The notes below the pieces were generated by a model, which saw only the letters and a program-made list of their open reading frames with translations, had not been told where the DNA came from and made no database searches. From assembly GCA_000435275.1 (NCBI GenBank), contig FR883883.1, positions 28,706 through 92,705 on the forward strand: a DNA stretch of 64,000 nucleotides, written 5' to 3'. Positions 41,348-50,899 of this stretch are shown here, one piece after another. Numbering within the stretch: position 1 is the first letter of the stretch; every line of letters begins with the position of its first letter. The position numbers and the translations under genes are program-made. Source of the stretch: Clostridium sp. CAG:557. GTDB taxonomy: Bacteria > Bacillota > Clostridia > Oscillospirales > Acutalibacteraceae.

Positions 41348-41388
41348 GCAGCGCAGACAACTTATTAAAAAAGTTAAGGCTGCGCTGC
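41348..41388. repeat. GC-rich hairpin after the pseudokinase
   Basis: GCAGCGCAG (41348-41356) pairs with CTGCGCTGC (41380-41388); inside, AACTT pairs with AAGTT. It is not followed by a T-run, so a terminator role is uncertain. Confidence 0.5.
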
Positions 41389-41421
41389 ACTGTGTTACGC
41401 GGCGGGGTAATAATTTTTGAG

Positions 41422-41450
41422 TTTACTATTGCCTTTTTATGTGATATAAT
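41422..41450 (+). promoter_or_regulatory. sigma-A promoter of the feo operon
   Basis: TTTACT (41422-41427), 17-bp spacer, TATAAT (41445-41450). Confidence 0.7.
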
Positions 41451-41474
41451 TACTTAAGGTATTGTGTTAACTGA

Positions 41475-41494
41475 ATGTTAACCTTGGCTAACAT
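41475..41494. promoter_or_regulatory. DtxR-family operator candidate upstream of feoA
   Basis: ATGTTAACCTTGGCTAACAT is an imperfect palindrome (16 of 20 positions symmetric) about 25 nt downstream of the -10 and just before the feoA SD. Its TTAxCC..GGxTAA layout resembles DtxR/IdeR-type boxes; a DtxR-family regulator is the last gene of this operon. Confidence 0.5.
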
Positions 41495-41512
41495 TTTGAA
41501 AGGAGAATTTTT

Positions 41513-41743
41513 TTGAAAACGCTGAATGATTTAAAACCTGGCCAATTTGGAGTTGTGGAAAAAATTATATGCGATAAAGAATTACGAAGTAGAATTGTTG
41601 ATATGGGGATAACTCCAGGAGCGCTAGTGATTATGAAAAGAATCGCACCGTTCGGAGATCCTATACAGATAAACGTGCGCGGATTTGACCTTAGTATTAG
41701 AAAGTCTGAAGCGAAAAATATAAAAATTAGAGAAAGGAAATAA
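41513..41743 (+). CDS. feoA: ferrous iron transport protein A
   Basis: 76-residue SH3-like cytoplasmic protein that assists FeoB. LKPGQFGVVEKI, RIVDMGITPGALVIMKRIAPFGDPIQINVRGFDLSIRKSEA is the complete FeoA pattern. TTG start after AAAGGAGAA. First gene of a four-gene iron operon (feoA, feoB, FeoB-associated protein, DtxR regulator); 4 nt from feoB. Confidence 0.95.
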   Translation: MKTLNDLKPGQFGVVEKIICDKELRSRIVDMGITPGALVIMKRIAPFGDPIQINVRGFDLSIRKSEAKNIKIRERK

Positions 41744-41747
41744 TTTA

Positions 41748-43838
41748 ATGTCTACAATTGCGTCACTAAAAGAAAAAAAGTCTACCAATATCAAAAATAA
41801 GAACATTAAAATAGCGTTAGTTGGGAATCCAAATTGTGGAAAAACTACGTTGTTTAACCAGCTTACCGGAAGTAGCCAACATGTGGGAAACTGGCCGGGA
41901 GTTACGGTTGAGAAAAAAGAAGGAAGTTTAAAATTTAGGAATGTAAACATTGATGTGCTTGATTTACCAGGAATTTATTCTTTGTCACCATATTCATCAG
42001 AAGAAGTAATTACGAGAAATAGCCTGATTGACGACAACCCAGACGTGATAATAAACATTGTAGATGCGACGATTTTGGAAAGAAACTTGTACCTTACCAC
42101 ACAGCTTTTAGAATTGCAAAAACCAATGATAATCGCGTTTAATATGACAGATGTTATTGAAAAAAAAGGTGACATAATTGATTATAATGCATTTAGGACA
42201 GAGCTGAATGTGCCAATTGTGCCAATATCGGCCAATAAAGGAATAGGAATTAAAGAGCTTTTAGATTTGGCGGTTCGCTGTGCAGAAAGTAAAAGCAAAG
42301 TGTCAAGAAAAAATATATATGATGATAAAATTGAAAAAGTTATTTCTAAAATAGAAAATGAATTGGCTGCAGAACCAAACTTTTATAAGATGAAAAATAG
42401 TGTAAATTTACGTTGGTTAGCAATCAAAATTTTTGAAAATGATGAATTAGTTATTAAAAAAATAAAATTACCCAAAAATCTGAGCAAAAATATAGATTTA
42501 TATAGAAAAATGCTTTCCATTCCGGAGCATGTGGACGAACAGATGGTTATCGCTGACCAACGGTATAAGTACATATATGCACTTTGCAAATCTGCAATTA
42601 AGCGCAAACATCCTCCGGAATACATAACTTTAACGGACAGAATTGATAAAATCGTAACAAACAAATTTTTGGCAGTACCAATATTTGCTCTAATAATGAT
42701 TTTTATTTTCTACATAACTTTTGGTCCAATCGGCTCATTTTTTAGGATTCAGTTTGAATTTTTCATTAAAGATGTTTTTGGCGGATTTATTTTAAATTTA
42801 TTGACTAATTTAGGTGCGGCAGAGTGGTCCAAAAGTTTAATTGTAGGGGGCATAATAGAAGGTGTAGGCTCGGTAATATCGTTCTTGCCACAAGTTATGA
42901 TATTGTTTACGTTGCTGTCAATTTTGGAGGACAGTGGATATATGGCAAGAGCGGCATTTATTACTGATAAACTTTTGCGCAAGGTTGGCTTATCTGGAAG
43001 AGCGTTTGTTCCGTTGCTTATGGGGTTCGGTTGCACTGTTCCGGCGGTGCTTGGAACAAGAATTTTAGAGAAGGAAAACGATAAAAAACTTACAATTTTG
43101 ATGATTCCATTTATGTCTTGCAGTGCAAAAATGCCTGTATATGCTATGTTTATTGCGGCGTTGTTTAAAGAACATCAAGTTTTGGCAATTTCTTCGATTT
43201 ATTTGTTGGGAATTTTAGTGGCAATATTCACTGCAATGGTTTTCAAAAAGCCTGTGCTAAAAGGCGAAACAGCTTCTTTTATAATGGAATTGCCAGAATA
43301 TAGGCTGCCAACATTTAAAAATTTGTGTTTGCATGTTGGTGAACGCGTGAAAGATTTTATAGTGAAAGCTGGAACAATTTTGGTTGCGGCAACAATTATA
43401 ATTTGGTTTTTACAGTCATTTAATTTAAACTTCCAAATGGTTGCAGATAGAAGTCAAAGTATTTTGGCATCAATTGGCATGGGTATAGCACCTATATTTT
43501 CTTTATGCGGATTCGGAGATTGGCGTGCAGCGGTTTCTTTGCTGTCAGGATTAATCGCGAAGGAATCTGTTGTTAGTACGATGGCAGTCCTTTATGGAAC
43601 TGGTGGACTCGATGGGATTTCTCATGTAATTTCCGAACAATTTACTACGATTTCGGCATATGCGTTTATGGTTTTTGTTTTGCTATATACACCTTGCATC
43701 GCGGCTTTATCTGCCATACATAAAGAGTTAAAAAGTACAAAATGGACGATTATTGCAATTGGATATCAACTGATTTTGGCTTGGGTTGCATCTGTGTTAG
43801 TTTATCAAATTGGAACGCTTGTTTTTAATATTTTTTAA
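41748..43838 (+). CDS. feoB: ferrous iron transport protein B
   Basis: Fe(II) membrane transporter with an N-terminal GTPase, 696 residues. G1 GNPNCGKTTLFN, switch NWPGVTVEKKEG, G3 DLPGIYSLSPYS, G4 NMTD and G5 SANKG are intact. A helical regulatory domain follows, then about ten membrane helices containing GFGCTVPAVLGTR and MPFMSCSAKMPVY-like gate segments (here MIPFMSCSAKMPVYAMF). It imports ferrous iron, which fits an anaerobic lifestyle. Confidence 0.97.
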   Translation: MSTIASLKEKKSTNIKNKNIKIALVGNPNCGKTTLFNQLTGSSQHVGNWPGVTVEKKEGSLKFRNVNIDVLDLPGIYSLSPYSSEEVITRNSLIDDNPDVIINIVDATILERNLYLTTQLLELQKPMIIAFNMTDVIEKKGDIIDYNAFRTELNVPIVPISANKGIGIKELLDLAVRCAESKSKVSRKNIYDDKIEKVISKIENELAAEPNFYKMKNSVNLRWLAIKIFENDELVIKKIKLPKNLSKNIDLYRKMLSIPEHVDEQMVIADQRYKYIYALCKSAIKRKHPPEYITLTDRIDKIVTNKFLAVPIFALIMIFIFYITFGPIGSFFRIQFEFFIKDVFGGFILNLLTNLGAAEWSKSLIVGGIIEGVGSVISFLPQVMILFTLLSILEDSGYMARAAFITDKLLRKVGLSGRAFVPLLMGFGCTVPAVLGTRILEKENDKKLTILMIPFMSCSAKMPVYAMFIAALFKEHQVLAISSIYLLGILVAIFTAMVFKKPVLKGETASFIMELPEYRLPTFKNLCLHVGERVKDFIVKAGTILVAATIIIWFLQSFNLNFQMVADRSQSILASIGMGIAPIFSLCGFGDWRAAVSLLSGLIAKESVVSTMAVLYGTGGLDGISHVISEQFTTISAYAFMVFVLLYTPCIAALSAIHKELKSTKWTIIAIGYQLILAWVASVLVYQIGTLVFNIF

Positions 43839-43863
43839 AAAGTACAAAAAGGGGAGGGCTTTT

Positions 43864-44019
43864 ATGATTATTGATTTATTTATAGCGACTTTTGCTGTTT
43901 TTATAGTTGTTTTTGCTGTCAAAAAACAAATTAAATCTTATAAAAAAAATGGATTTGCTGCGATTTGTTCCGGAAGTTGTGTTTCTTGTGAAAAAAATTG
44001 TAATTTTCGCAAAAATTAG
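43864..44019 (+). CDS. FeoB-associated Cys-rich membrane protein
   Basis: 51 residues: one membrane helix (IIDLFIATFAVFIVVFAV) then a short basic segment and CSGSCVSCEKNCNF. This is the pattern of the FeoB-associated family found behind feoB in firmicutes, probably aiding iron handling at the membrane. ATG at 43864 has GGGGAGGG upstream; an in-frame ATG at 43810 within feoB lacks an SD. Confidence 0.88.
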   Translation: MIIDLFIATFAVFIVVFAVKKQIKSYKKNGFAAICSGSCVSCEKNCNFRKN

Positions 44020-44029
44020 GAGTATTATT

Positions 44030-44428
44030 ATGGAATGCATGACCAAACTGACAGGTTCACTTGAAGATTATTTGGAAGCGGCATATTTAATTGAAAAAAA
44101 TAAGGGCGAGGTCAGAATTACTGACATCGCGCTTTTTATGAATTTGTCCAAGCCCAGTGTGAATAAAGCCGTTTCGAACTTAAAAGACAATGGACTGTTA
44201 GAACACGAAAAATACGGATTGATAAAACTTACTGAACCTGGAACAAAATTAGCAAAAGAGATTTATTTTAGACACGAAACATTGACGAAATTTTTTATAG
44301 GGACTTTGGGCATAAAGCCAGAAGTTGCGGAGGAAGAAGCTTGTAAAATAGAACATATTATTAGTCATCAAACTTTGAGCAAGTTAGTTGATTATATGCA
44401 GAAAAAGAATTTTATTGATAAAAGTTAA
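44030..44428 (+). CDS. DtxR/MntR-family metal-dependent regulator
   Basis: 132 residues. LTGSLEDYLEAAYLIEKNKGEVRITDIALFMNLSKPSVNKAVSNLKDNGLLEHEKYGLIKLT is the winged helix of the DtxR/MntR family; RHETLTKFFIGTLG and ACKIEHIISHQT supply Glu/His metal ligands and the dimer helices. No C-terminal SH3 domain, as in MntR. SD AGGAG before ATG 44030. As the last gene of feoAB it likely represses the operon when Fe(II) or Mn(II) is plentiful, through the palindrome at 41475-41494. Confidence 0.9.
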   Translation: MECMTKLTGSLEDYLEAAYLIEKNKGEVRITDIALFMNLSKPSVNKAVSNLKDNGLLEHEKYGLIKLTEPGTKLAKEIYFRHETLTKFFIGTLGIKPEVAEEEACKIEHIISHQTLSKLVDYMQKKNFIDKS

Positions 44429-44442
44429 ATAAAATTGGTGTA

Positions 44443-44477
44443 AAAAAAACGGTGTAATATGGTTACACCGTTTTTTT
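44443..44477. terminator. bidirectional terminator between the feo operon and trxB
   Basis: AAAAAAACGGTGTAA (44443-44457) pairs with TTACACCGTTTTTTT (44463-44477), 5-nt loop, usable on both strands for these convergent operons. Confidence 0.92.
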
Positions 44478-44484
44478 AAGTTTT

Positions 44485-45390
44485 TTAATTCAAATATTTA
44501 GATACATTTGCAGCAGCAGCAGCTCCGTCTGCCTCTGCGGTGACTATTTGCCGCAAAGATTTTTTCCGCGTGTCGCCGGCAACAAAAACTCCTGACACAT
44601 TAGTAATACAAGATTCGTCTGACAAAATATAACCGCTTTCATCTAATTTTATAAAATTAGAAAAAATATTGTTATCCGGCATCAAACCAATAGCAACAAA
44701 AACTGCTGAAACATTTAATTTGATTTCTTTTTTTAAAATTTTATCAAAAACCCGAACAAAAGAAACGGAACCTGATTTTCCGCCGATTTCTGAGATTGTA
44801 GAGTTAAGTTTTAAAGCTATATTGCTTTTGTCTTGTACAGCCTCAAATAAAATTCTTTCGCCTCTAATTTTATCATTACGAATCAAGATTGTTACACTTT
44901 TACATATGTTTGACAAAAATAGCGCATCTTCTAGTGCGGTATTTCCTGCACCAACAACCGCAACGTCTTTGTCTTTAAAAAAAGCTCCGTCGCATGTAGC
45001 GCAATAAGAAACTCCTCTGCCAGAAAATTCTTTCTCGCCTTTACAACCGAGTTCTCTGCGCTTAACTCCATTTGCAATTATAACCGTTTTTGCCTCATAT
45101 CCGTTAAAATCTGTAAAAACTTTCTTTATTTTGTCCGAAAAATCTACTCTTTTAACTTCTTCAAATAAAACTTCCACATTTTTGCTAATAACTTGATTAT
45201 AAAGATTCATAGAAAAATCTGCACCGGATATATTTTCAATTGCAGGATAATTTTCTACTTCACCTGTTGTGGCAACTTGCCCGCCGCAGACAGATTTTTC
45301 TAAAATCAAAACAGAAAATCCAGCTCTAGCAGCATATAAAGCAGTAGTTAAACCTGCAGGGCCTGCACCGATTATGATTACATCTTTCAA
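44485..45390 (-). CDS. trxB: thioredoxin-disulfide reductase
   Basis: FAD/NADPH enzyme reducing thioredoxin, about 301 residues. FAD motif VIIIGAGPAGLTTALYAARAG, active-site CATC (SYCATCDGAFF), NADPH motif VVGAGNTALEDALFL, and the C-terminal FAD segment GVFVAGDTRKKSLRQIVTAEADGAAAA are present. TTG at 45390 is preferred, since LKDVIIIGAG is the normal start and AAGGTG lies 9 nt upstream; a longer frame from 45441 would overlap the preceding gene. Last gene of the proS-amidase-NlpC/P60-trxB minus-strand run. Confidence 0.93.
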   Translation of the reverse strand: MKDVIIIGAGPAGLTTALYAARAGFSVLILEKSVCGGQVATTGEVENYPAIENISGADFSMNLYNQVISKNVEVLFEEVKRVDFSDKIKKVFTDFNGYEAKTVIIANGVKRRELGCKGEKEFSGRGVSYCATCDGAFFKDKDVAVVGAGNTALEDALFLSNICKSVTILIRNDKIRGERILFEAVQDKSNIALKLNSTISEIGGKSGSVSFVRVFDKILKKEIKLNVSAVFVAIGLMPDNNIFSNFIKLDESGYILSDESCITNVSGVFVAGDTRKKSLRQIVTAEADGAAAAANVSKYLN

Positions 45391-45433
45391 ACAAACACGC
45401 ACCTTAAAAATAAATTTTTGCAATAATTTAGAT

Positions 45434-46255
45434 TTACTCATTAAAGAGATTTTTTAAAATTTCAGATACACTTTTATCAAAGTAGCCATCAGGGTCGGTT
45501 AGCGCAGCAGAACCATCTGTGGACCATCTCATTTGAGAAAAATTTGTTAAATAACTATTACCTCTGCTAAAGTGCGGATATTTTTTTGACCATTCGGGGT
45601 AATATTTTTTCATATAATGTGTAGCTAAATTTATTGCCATACTATTTTCATTTCCGTCAATTGTAGTAGTACCATTAATTTGAACACCAGGTGGAGAGCT
45701 ATGAATAAATAAAACACTTCCGTCTTCACATTGCCCTATACAAATCCACACATGGCCAGGGCCGCTCGTTATGTCGCCAGGTTTATAATCGATAATTTCA
45801 TCTTTATTTTTATATTTACCAAAGCCACGATTTGCAAATTCATTTGCCATAATAGATGATTTCATTACATAGCCGTCTTTTTCATTTTGAGTATTAAAAA
45901 CGTTATAAATTGCCCAGCCAACAAAACCAGAACAGTCCAAACCTGCATTAATATTATATTTGTAATTTAAAAAATTGTACCCTGCATCTTGCTTAGATGA
46001 AAAATTTTCCCAGCCTGGTAATACTCCAATATGAGTTGAGCCTTTACCGGAAGCAGTATCTTCTTCATTCCATCCGCCTCCCCATATATACATAGTTTTT
46101 CCAACAGGCAAAAGTGATGTACATAACAAATTTTTTATAGTTGCCAATCCAGGGGTGGGCTTTAAGGGGCAAGCAAAAGCTGAATTATGATTTATGAATA
46201 CCGCCAGTAGGCAAAATAAAGTAAGGCATCTATTTTTAAAAGATGTAATCAACAC
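45434..46255 (-). CDS. secreted NlpC/P60-type peptidoglycan endopeptidase
   Basis: About 273 residues with a signal peptide (LITSFKNRCLTLFCLLAVFINHNSAFA). The Cys-protease core is visible: MYIWGGGWNEED, catalytic Cys in GLDCSGFVGWAIYNV, His in GPGHVWICIGQ, and a third polar residue around FIHSSPPGVQI. Expected to cut stem peptides of peptidoglycan outside the cell. GTG at 46255 or TTG at 46252 follows GGAGG; the in-frame ATG at 46267 contains the SD. It lies directly behind a secreted amidase, so the two probably attack the same wall substrate. Confidence 0.8.
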   Translation of the reverse strand: MLITSFKNRCLTLFCLLAVFINHNSAFACPLKPTPGLATIKNLLCTSLLPVGKTMYIWGGGWNEEDTASGKGSTHIGVLPGWENFSSKQDAGYNFLNYKYNINAGLDCSGFVGWAIYNVFNTQNEKDGYVMKSSIMANEFANRGFGKYKNKDEIIDYKPGDITSGPGHVWICIGQCEDGSVLFIHSSPPGVQINGTTTIDGNENSMAINLATHYMKKYYPEWSKKYPHFSRGNSYLTNFSQMRWSTDGSAALTDPDGYFDKSVSEILKNLFNE

Positions 46256-46269
46256 TAGAACCTCCATCA

Positions 46270-47310
46270 CTAAGCATTTTCTAATGCCATTTTCACATCT
46301 GCTCTAAAATTGTCCATATCTTTATCATAAAATTTCCACCAGTGCATAACATCACCGTGATTACTTGCAACCCCCAAGTCATGCCCTTCACAGTGACAAA
46401 TAATATCTTTTTCGGTCAAATTAAACTGCTTGCACAACAATACACACAACTTAACAGCATTTTCATAAGCTTTTTCAAAATATTCACGTGTAGCTTCGAT
46501 ATCGATAGAAGCAATTTCAGAATAATCTTCAGTATAAGTTATCCCCACAGGCTCACAGATTTCGAAACTTACATGAGTATTGTTGGCTTTTCCGCCGCAG
46601 TGCCAACCTCTGTGGTTCCAAGGTAAATATTGATAGACATTTTTATCGTCCAAAAAAGCATGAACGCAGACTTCTCTACCAGTTTCTCCTTTTTGGTATG
46701 ATTTATTCCAAGGCACATACCAAAAATCTGCCATACATCCTGGAGTAGCAGTGGAATGTACCATTATTCCTTTAACATCAATTGTGTCACCCCCGCTGAA
46801 GCAATCGTTTCTTGTCATAAATTTTGTTATAATATTTAAATCATTATCTTCTAAAATATCTTTTTTAAAAATAGCCAGCCCCTTATATTTTTCGTCCGCA
46901 ATAATATCTTCAAACATTGGTAACTCTACGAATTCTTTAATTGTTTCAGCTATTTTTGAATCTGCTGGTACCGAAACATCGAGCAAGCTCTCAATAATTT
47001 TAACCGTATTTTCATTATCAGCTTGGTGCAAATTGTCTTTATCAAAAATTGATTTAATAATTCTTATAGCACTTTCATTGTTTTCATCAAAGGCTTTTTT
47101 CAAAATTTCTTCGAATGCCTCTAATTTTTCGTTGACAGCGTTTTCAGTTTCATTGTTTAATTTTTCGTCAGATAGGCTAAGAATGTCTTTGTCTTCCGCT
47201 AATTTCTCATTAGGTAAATCTGAGTCACCTGTAGCAAAAGTATTCACTGGAGCTGATAATATTGATGTTGCACAAAGGATTATCGACAAGAATTTTTTAA
47301 AACTGTTCAT
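46270..47310 (-). CDS. secreted N-acetylmuramoyl-L-alanine amidase (Amidase_2/PGRP type)
   Basis: 346 residues. Signal peptide (NSFKKFLSIILCATSILSAPVNTFA), a long acidic helical region (about 30-170), then a zinc amidase domain: GIMVHSTATPG, EVCVHAFLDDKNVYQYLPWNHRGWHCGG, HVSFEICEP, CHCEGHDLGVASNHGDVMHWW with the His ligands. This domain type is frequent in clostridial phage lysins, but the signal peptide and operon indicate a cellular enzyme. It cleaves the amide between MurNAc and L-Ala. ATG at 47310 has GGGGAGGG upstream. It is 20 nt behind proS. Confidence 0.88.
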   Translation of the reverse strand: MNSFKKFLSIILCATSILSAPVNTFATGDSDLPNEKLAEDKDILSLSDEKLNNETENAVNEKLEAFEEILKKAFDENNESAIRIIKSIFDKDNLHQADNENTVKIIESLLDVSVPADSKIAETIKEFVELPMFEDIIADEKYKGLAIFKKDILEDNDLNIITKFMTRNDCFSGGDTIDVKGIMVHSTATPGCMADFWYVPWNKSYQKGETGREVCVHAFLDDKNVYQYLPWNHRGWHCGGKANNTHVSFEICEPVGITYTEDYSEIASIDIEATREYFEKAYENAVKLCVLLCKQFNLTEKDIICHCEGHDLGVASNHGDVMHWWKFYDKDMDNFRADVKMALENA

Positions 47311-47330
47311 TTTAAATGCCCTCCCCAAAA

Positions 47331-49037
47331 TTAATTATTATAAAAATTATTAATAAATTTATAAACTTCGTCACAAGTCATAATTTTTGATTCTCTGTTA
47401 TGCCTTGTAATGACTTCGACCTGGTTATTTTCAACGTTACGCTTACTCAAAACAATTCTTATTGGAATGCCTAGTAAATCTGCATCTGCAAATTGAGCGC
47501 CAGCAGATAAATTTCTGTCATCGAATAAGACCTCATATTGGTTTTTCAAACTATTATAAAATTCAAAAGCTTTTTCTTTAACTTCGTTTTTGTTAAAATT
47601 GAGAACACAGATTTGCACTTGCCACGGCGCTATATTTTTATTCCAAATAGGGCCAAAATCGTCATGAGAAGCTTCGACTAACCCGGCTATAAGTCGACCT
47701 ATTCCGATGCCATAGCAACCCATAATAGGTGTTTTTTGAATGCCGTCTTTATCCACGTATTTCATATTCATGCTCTCTGTATATTTGCTGCCGAGTTTAA
47801 AAATATTGCCCATTTCTATACCGCGTGTAACTTTTAATGGCTTTCCACAGAATGGACATTTTTGGCCTTCTTTTACTTTTGAAATATCGTCAAATTTTAT
47901 TTTTTGACCTAAGTCTCTAGAAAAGTTAAAATTTTTAATATGGTAATCCAATTTATTTGCACCAACAACTATGTTGACTGCGTTTTCTAAAGATTTATCA
48001 AAAACGGTATGAAATTCATTTAAAATTTTATCATCTGGACCGATAAATCCTTGAATCAAATTGTAAGCTTTTAAATCGGTTAATGCGCTGACTTCTGATT
48101 TTATAAGATTTCTTAATTTTGCTTCGTTAACCTGTAAATCGCCGCGAATAAAAACGATAACAGGAGCCTTAAGTTCCTCCGCATAATATACAACTGCTTT
48201 TACGGTTTTGTCTTCATTAATTTCGAGAAGCTCGGCTAAATCTGTAATAGTTTTAATGTTTGGTGTGAATACCAGTTCAGCTTTTTCATTTGTTGAGGAA
48301 TTGTGCTCATTGCAGTCAATTTTTGCTGTAGCGACTTCCATATTAGCTTTATAGCCGCACTCATCGCATATAACTATGGAATCTTCTCCTGCATCGGACA
48401 AAAGCATAAATTCATGCGCGCCAGTGCCGCCCATCATTCCTGTGTCAGAATAAATTGAAACTACATTCAGACCAATTCGTCCAAAAATTCGCTCGTAGGC
48501 TTTATGAACCTCATTGTAATATTTATCCAAATCTTCTATAGATGTATGAAATGAATAAGCATCTTTCATAGTAAATTCTCTGACTCGGATTAGTCCACCG
48601 CGAGCTCTAGGTTCATCGCGAAACTTTGTCTGAATTTGATATATCATAAATGGATAATTAAGATACGACTTTGCTTCTGACTTAGCCAAATTAACGGCAG
48701 CCTCTTCGTGTGTCATAGAAAGAACCATGTCTCTATCAACACGGTCTTTAAAGCGCAGAAGCTCGCTTCCAACACTTTCAAAACGACCAGACTCTTTCCA
48801 TAATTCCGCAGGAACTACCACTGGCAAAATTACTTCCTGTCCTCCGATTTTGTCCATTTCTTCACGAATAATCTTTTCTATTTTTCTCTGAACCCTAACG
48901 CAAGGTGTCATCAAAGAGTAAATTCCGCTTCCAACTGGCCGAATATATCCGCCTCGCAGCAAAAATACATGACTTATTAATGTTGCTTCAGCGGGTTTTG
49001 CTCTTAGCCGTTCGCCAAACAATTTGCTCATTAACAT
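47331..49037 (-). CDS. proS: prolyl-tRNA synthetase (bacterial type with editing domain)
   Basis: About 568 residues. Class II motifs: RGGYIRPVGSGIYSLMTPCVRV, MTHEEAAVNLAK, FRDEPRARGGLIRVREFTMKDAYSF (motif 2), and GCYGIGIGRLIAGLVEASHDD (motif 3). The INS editing domain that removes Ala-tRNA(Pro) occupies about 220-385. A small CDEC and CPFC pair suggest metal-binding elements. ATG at 49037 is chosen; GGAGA lies 11 nt before it, and longer frames reach into the upstream spacer. First gene of the minus-strand operon. Confidence 0.95.
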   Translation of the reverse strand: MLMSKLFGERLRAKPAEATLISHVFLLRGGYIRPVGSGIYSLMTPCVRVQRKIEKIIREEMDKIGGQEVILPVVVPAELWKESGRFESVGSELLRFKDRVDRDMVLSMTHEEAAVNLAKSEAKSYLNYPFMIYQIQTKFRDEPRARGGLIRVREFTMKDAYSFHTSIEDLDKYYNEVHKAYERIFGRIGLNVVSIYSDTGMMGGTGAHEFMLLSDAGEDSIVICDECGYKANMEVATAKIDCNEHNSSTNEKAELVFTPNIKTITDLAELLEINEDKTVKAVVYYAEELKAPVIVFIRGDLQVNEAKLRNLIKSEVSALTDLKAYNLIQGFIGPDDKILNEFHTVFDKSLENAVNIVVGANKLDYHIKNFNFSRDLGQKIKFDDISKVKEGQKCPFCGKPLKVTRGIEMGNIFKLGSKYTESMNMKYVDKDGIQKTPIMGCYGIGIGRLIAGLVEASHDDFGPIWNKNIAPWQVQICVLNFNKNEVKEKAFEFYNSLKNQYEVLFDDRNLSAGAQFADADLLGIPIRIVLSKRNVENNQVEVITRHNRESKIMTCDEVYKFINNFYNN

Positions 49038-49128
49038 AGTAAAAAATATCTCCATTTCATAACTAATTAACTTCAATTTTACCACTTTTCTGAAGTTATT
49101 TCAAGCGCACGGCTCCGTTATTAAGAAC

Positions 49129-49157
49129 TTGACACTTTGTAAAAGTTGATATAAAAT
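49129..49157 (+). promoter_or_regulatory. sigma-A promoter of the rhamnose cluster
   Basis: TTGACA (49129-49134), 17-bp spacer, TAAAAT (49152-49157), about 34 nt before the first glycosyltransferase gene. Confidence 0.75.
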
Positions 49158-49190
49158 TTTATGTAAAATATGTTATGAAAAGAGAGTTAA

Positions 49191-49970
49191 ATGAAAAAAA
49201 TATCGATTTGTATCGTTACTTACAACAATGAAAATAATATTTTGAATGTGCTAGAATGTATTTATAAGCATTCCAAAAACTTTGAACTGGAAACGTTTGT
49301 TGTTGATAGTAATTCTTCTGATGAAACAGTAGCACTTGTTAAAAAGAATTTTCCTCAAGTTAATTTAATTGTTTTGCCTAAGAATAGAGGTTTTGGCTAC
49401 GGACATAATCAGGTTTTAAACACAATAAATTCAGATTTTCATGTAATTTTAAACCCGGATATTACGTTTGATACAAATATTTTCGATGAACTTTCATCAT
49501 ATCTAAAAAATAATTCAGATGTTGCAATGGTTGTTCCTCAAATTTTAAATTCTGATGGGTCAATTCAGGATTTACCTCGATGTGCGCCTAAATTTAAGTA
49601 TTTAATCAGCGGCAGACTTGAACGTTTTTGCAGGCTTTTTAAACTTTGGCGCGATGAATACACCTGCAAAGGCAAAAATTTTGACAAACCCACAGAAATA
49701 GATTTTTGCAGCGGCTGTTTTATTATGATTAGAACTGATATTTTCAAAAAATTAAACGGTTTCGACGAGCGTTTTTTTATGTACTTTGAGGACGCAGACT
49801 TAACTCGTCGTGCACAAAATTATGGAAAAACTGTGCTTAATCCAAACTTCTGCGCCACTCACACATGGGAACGAACCAGTTCTAAAAAATTTAAATATCT
49901 GTGTATTCATATTAATTCTATGATAAAATATTTTAAAAAATGGCACAAAAAAGGAGAATCTAATTCATGA
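49191..49970 (+). CDS. GT2 glycosyltransferase, rhamnosyltransferase-like
   Basis: 259 residues. GT-A domain: [43 protein letters not shown], the metal-binding NPDI (in place of a DxD), and [18 protein letters not shown] with the catalytic acidic pair. This arrangement is typical of WbbL/RgpB-type enzymes that add rhamnose to a lipid-linked glycan. It opens the dTDP-rhamnose cluster and overlaps rfbA by 4 nt, which supports dTDP-rhamnose as donor (inferred). Confidence 0.88.
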   Translation: MKKISICIVTYNNENNILNVLECIYKHSKNFELETFVVDSNSSDETVALVKKNFPQVNLIVLPKNRGFGYGHNQVLNTINSDFHVILNPDITFDTNIFDELSSYLKNNSDVAMVVPQILNSDGSIQDLPRCAPKFKYLISGRLERFCRLFKLWRDEYTCKGKNFDKPTEIDFCSGCFIMIRTDIFKKLNGFDERFFMYFEDADLTRRAQNYGKTVLNPNFCATHTWERTSSKKFKYLCIHINSMIKYFKKWHKKGESNS

Positions 49971-50842
49971 AAGGAATTATTTTGGCCGGCGGGGCTGGAA
50001 CTCGACTTTATCCATCAACTTTGGCAGTTTCGAAGCAATTACTAACGGTGTACGACAAGCCCATGATTTATTATCCACTGTCTACATTGCTTTTGTCACA
50101 AATTCGCGAAATCCTTATAATTTCAACAGAGCGCGATTTGCCGCTATATAAAGAACTTTTAGGTGATGGTTCTCAACTTGGTGTACATTTTGAGTATGCC
50201 TTGCAAAAAGAGCCACGTGGGCTAGCGGAAGCTTTCATTTTGGGAGAAAACTTTATTGGAAATGATAATGTTTGTCTTATTCTCGGCGACAATATTTTCT
50301 ATGGATACAGCTTTAGTGAACGTTTAAAAAATGTTACTTCTCGTAAGGACGGTGCCACAATTTTTGGGTATCACGTAAGTAATCCGAGCGACTTCGGTGT
50401 GGTTGAATTTGATAATAAAGGAAATGTTCTATCTATCGAGGAAAAACCCAAAAGCCCTAAGTCTAATTATGCTATTCCAGGGCTATATTTTTATGATAAA
50501 AATGTAGTGGAAATTGCCAAAAACGTTAAGCCATCAGCCAGAGGCGAACTTGAAATTACTTCTATAAATAATGAATACTTGAAGCAAAAAAAATTGAAAG
50601 TTGAACTTTTTGGCAGAGGAATGGCGTGGTTGGACAGTGGAACGCATCGCGCAATGCTGGCTGCGGCCAATTTTGTGGAAGCAGTGCAAACTCGACAAGG
50701 TTTATACATAGCCTGTGTGGAAGAAATTGCCTACAGAAATGGCTTTATAAACAAAGAAAATTTAATCGAGTTAGCTGAACGTTTAAAAAAGACAGAATAT
50801 GGACAATACCTTTATAAAGTAGCTGCTGAAACCATTATTTAA
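49967..50842 (+). CDS. rfbA: glucose-1-phosphate thymidylyltransferase
   Basis: First step of dTDP-L-rhamnose synthesis. 291 residues. The nucleotidyltransferase signature [24 protein letters not shown] opens the protein; [45 protein letters not shown] and [12 protein letters not shown] follow, all as in RfbA/RmlA. Its start overlaps the GT2 stop (ATGA). Confidence 0.97.
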   Translation: MKGIILAGGAGTRLYPSTLAVSKQLLTVYDKPMIYYPLSTLLLSQIREILIISTERDLPLYKELLGDGSQLGVHFEYALQKEPRGLAEAFILGENFIGNDNVCLILGDNIFYGYSFSERLKNVTSRKDGATIFGYHVSNPSDFGVVEFDNKGNVLSIEEKPKSPKSNYAIPGLYFYDKNVVEIAKNVKPSARGELEITSINNEYLKQKKLKVELFGRGMAWLDSGTHRAMLAAANFVEAVQTRQGLYIACVEEIAYRNGFINKENLIELAERLKKTEYGQYLYKVAAETII

Positions 50843-50899
50843 CAGGATTAACTTCTAATATTTTATTTTTTAATTGTCAACATAACTGGAGGAATTTTT

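Noticed and set aside
46751..47353. 200-codon frame opposite the amidase gene
   Set aside because: Ser/Ile-rich shadow of the acidic helical region of the amidase; no SD and no recognisable domain.
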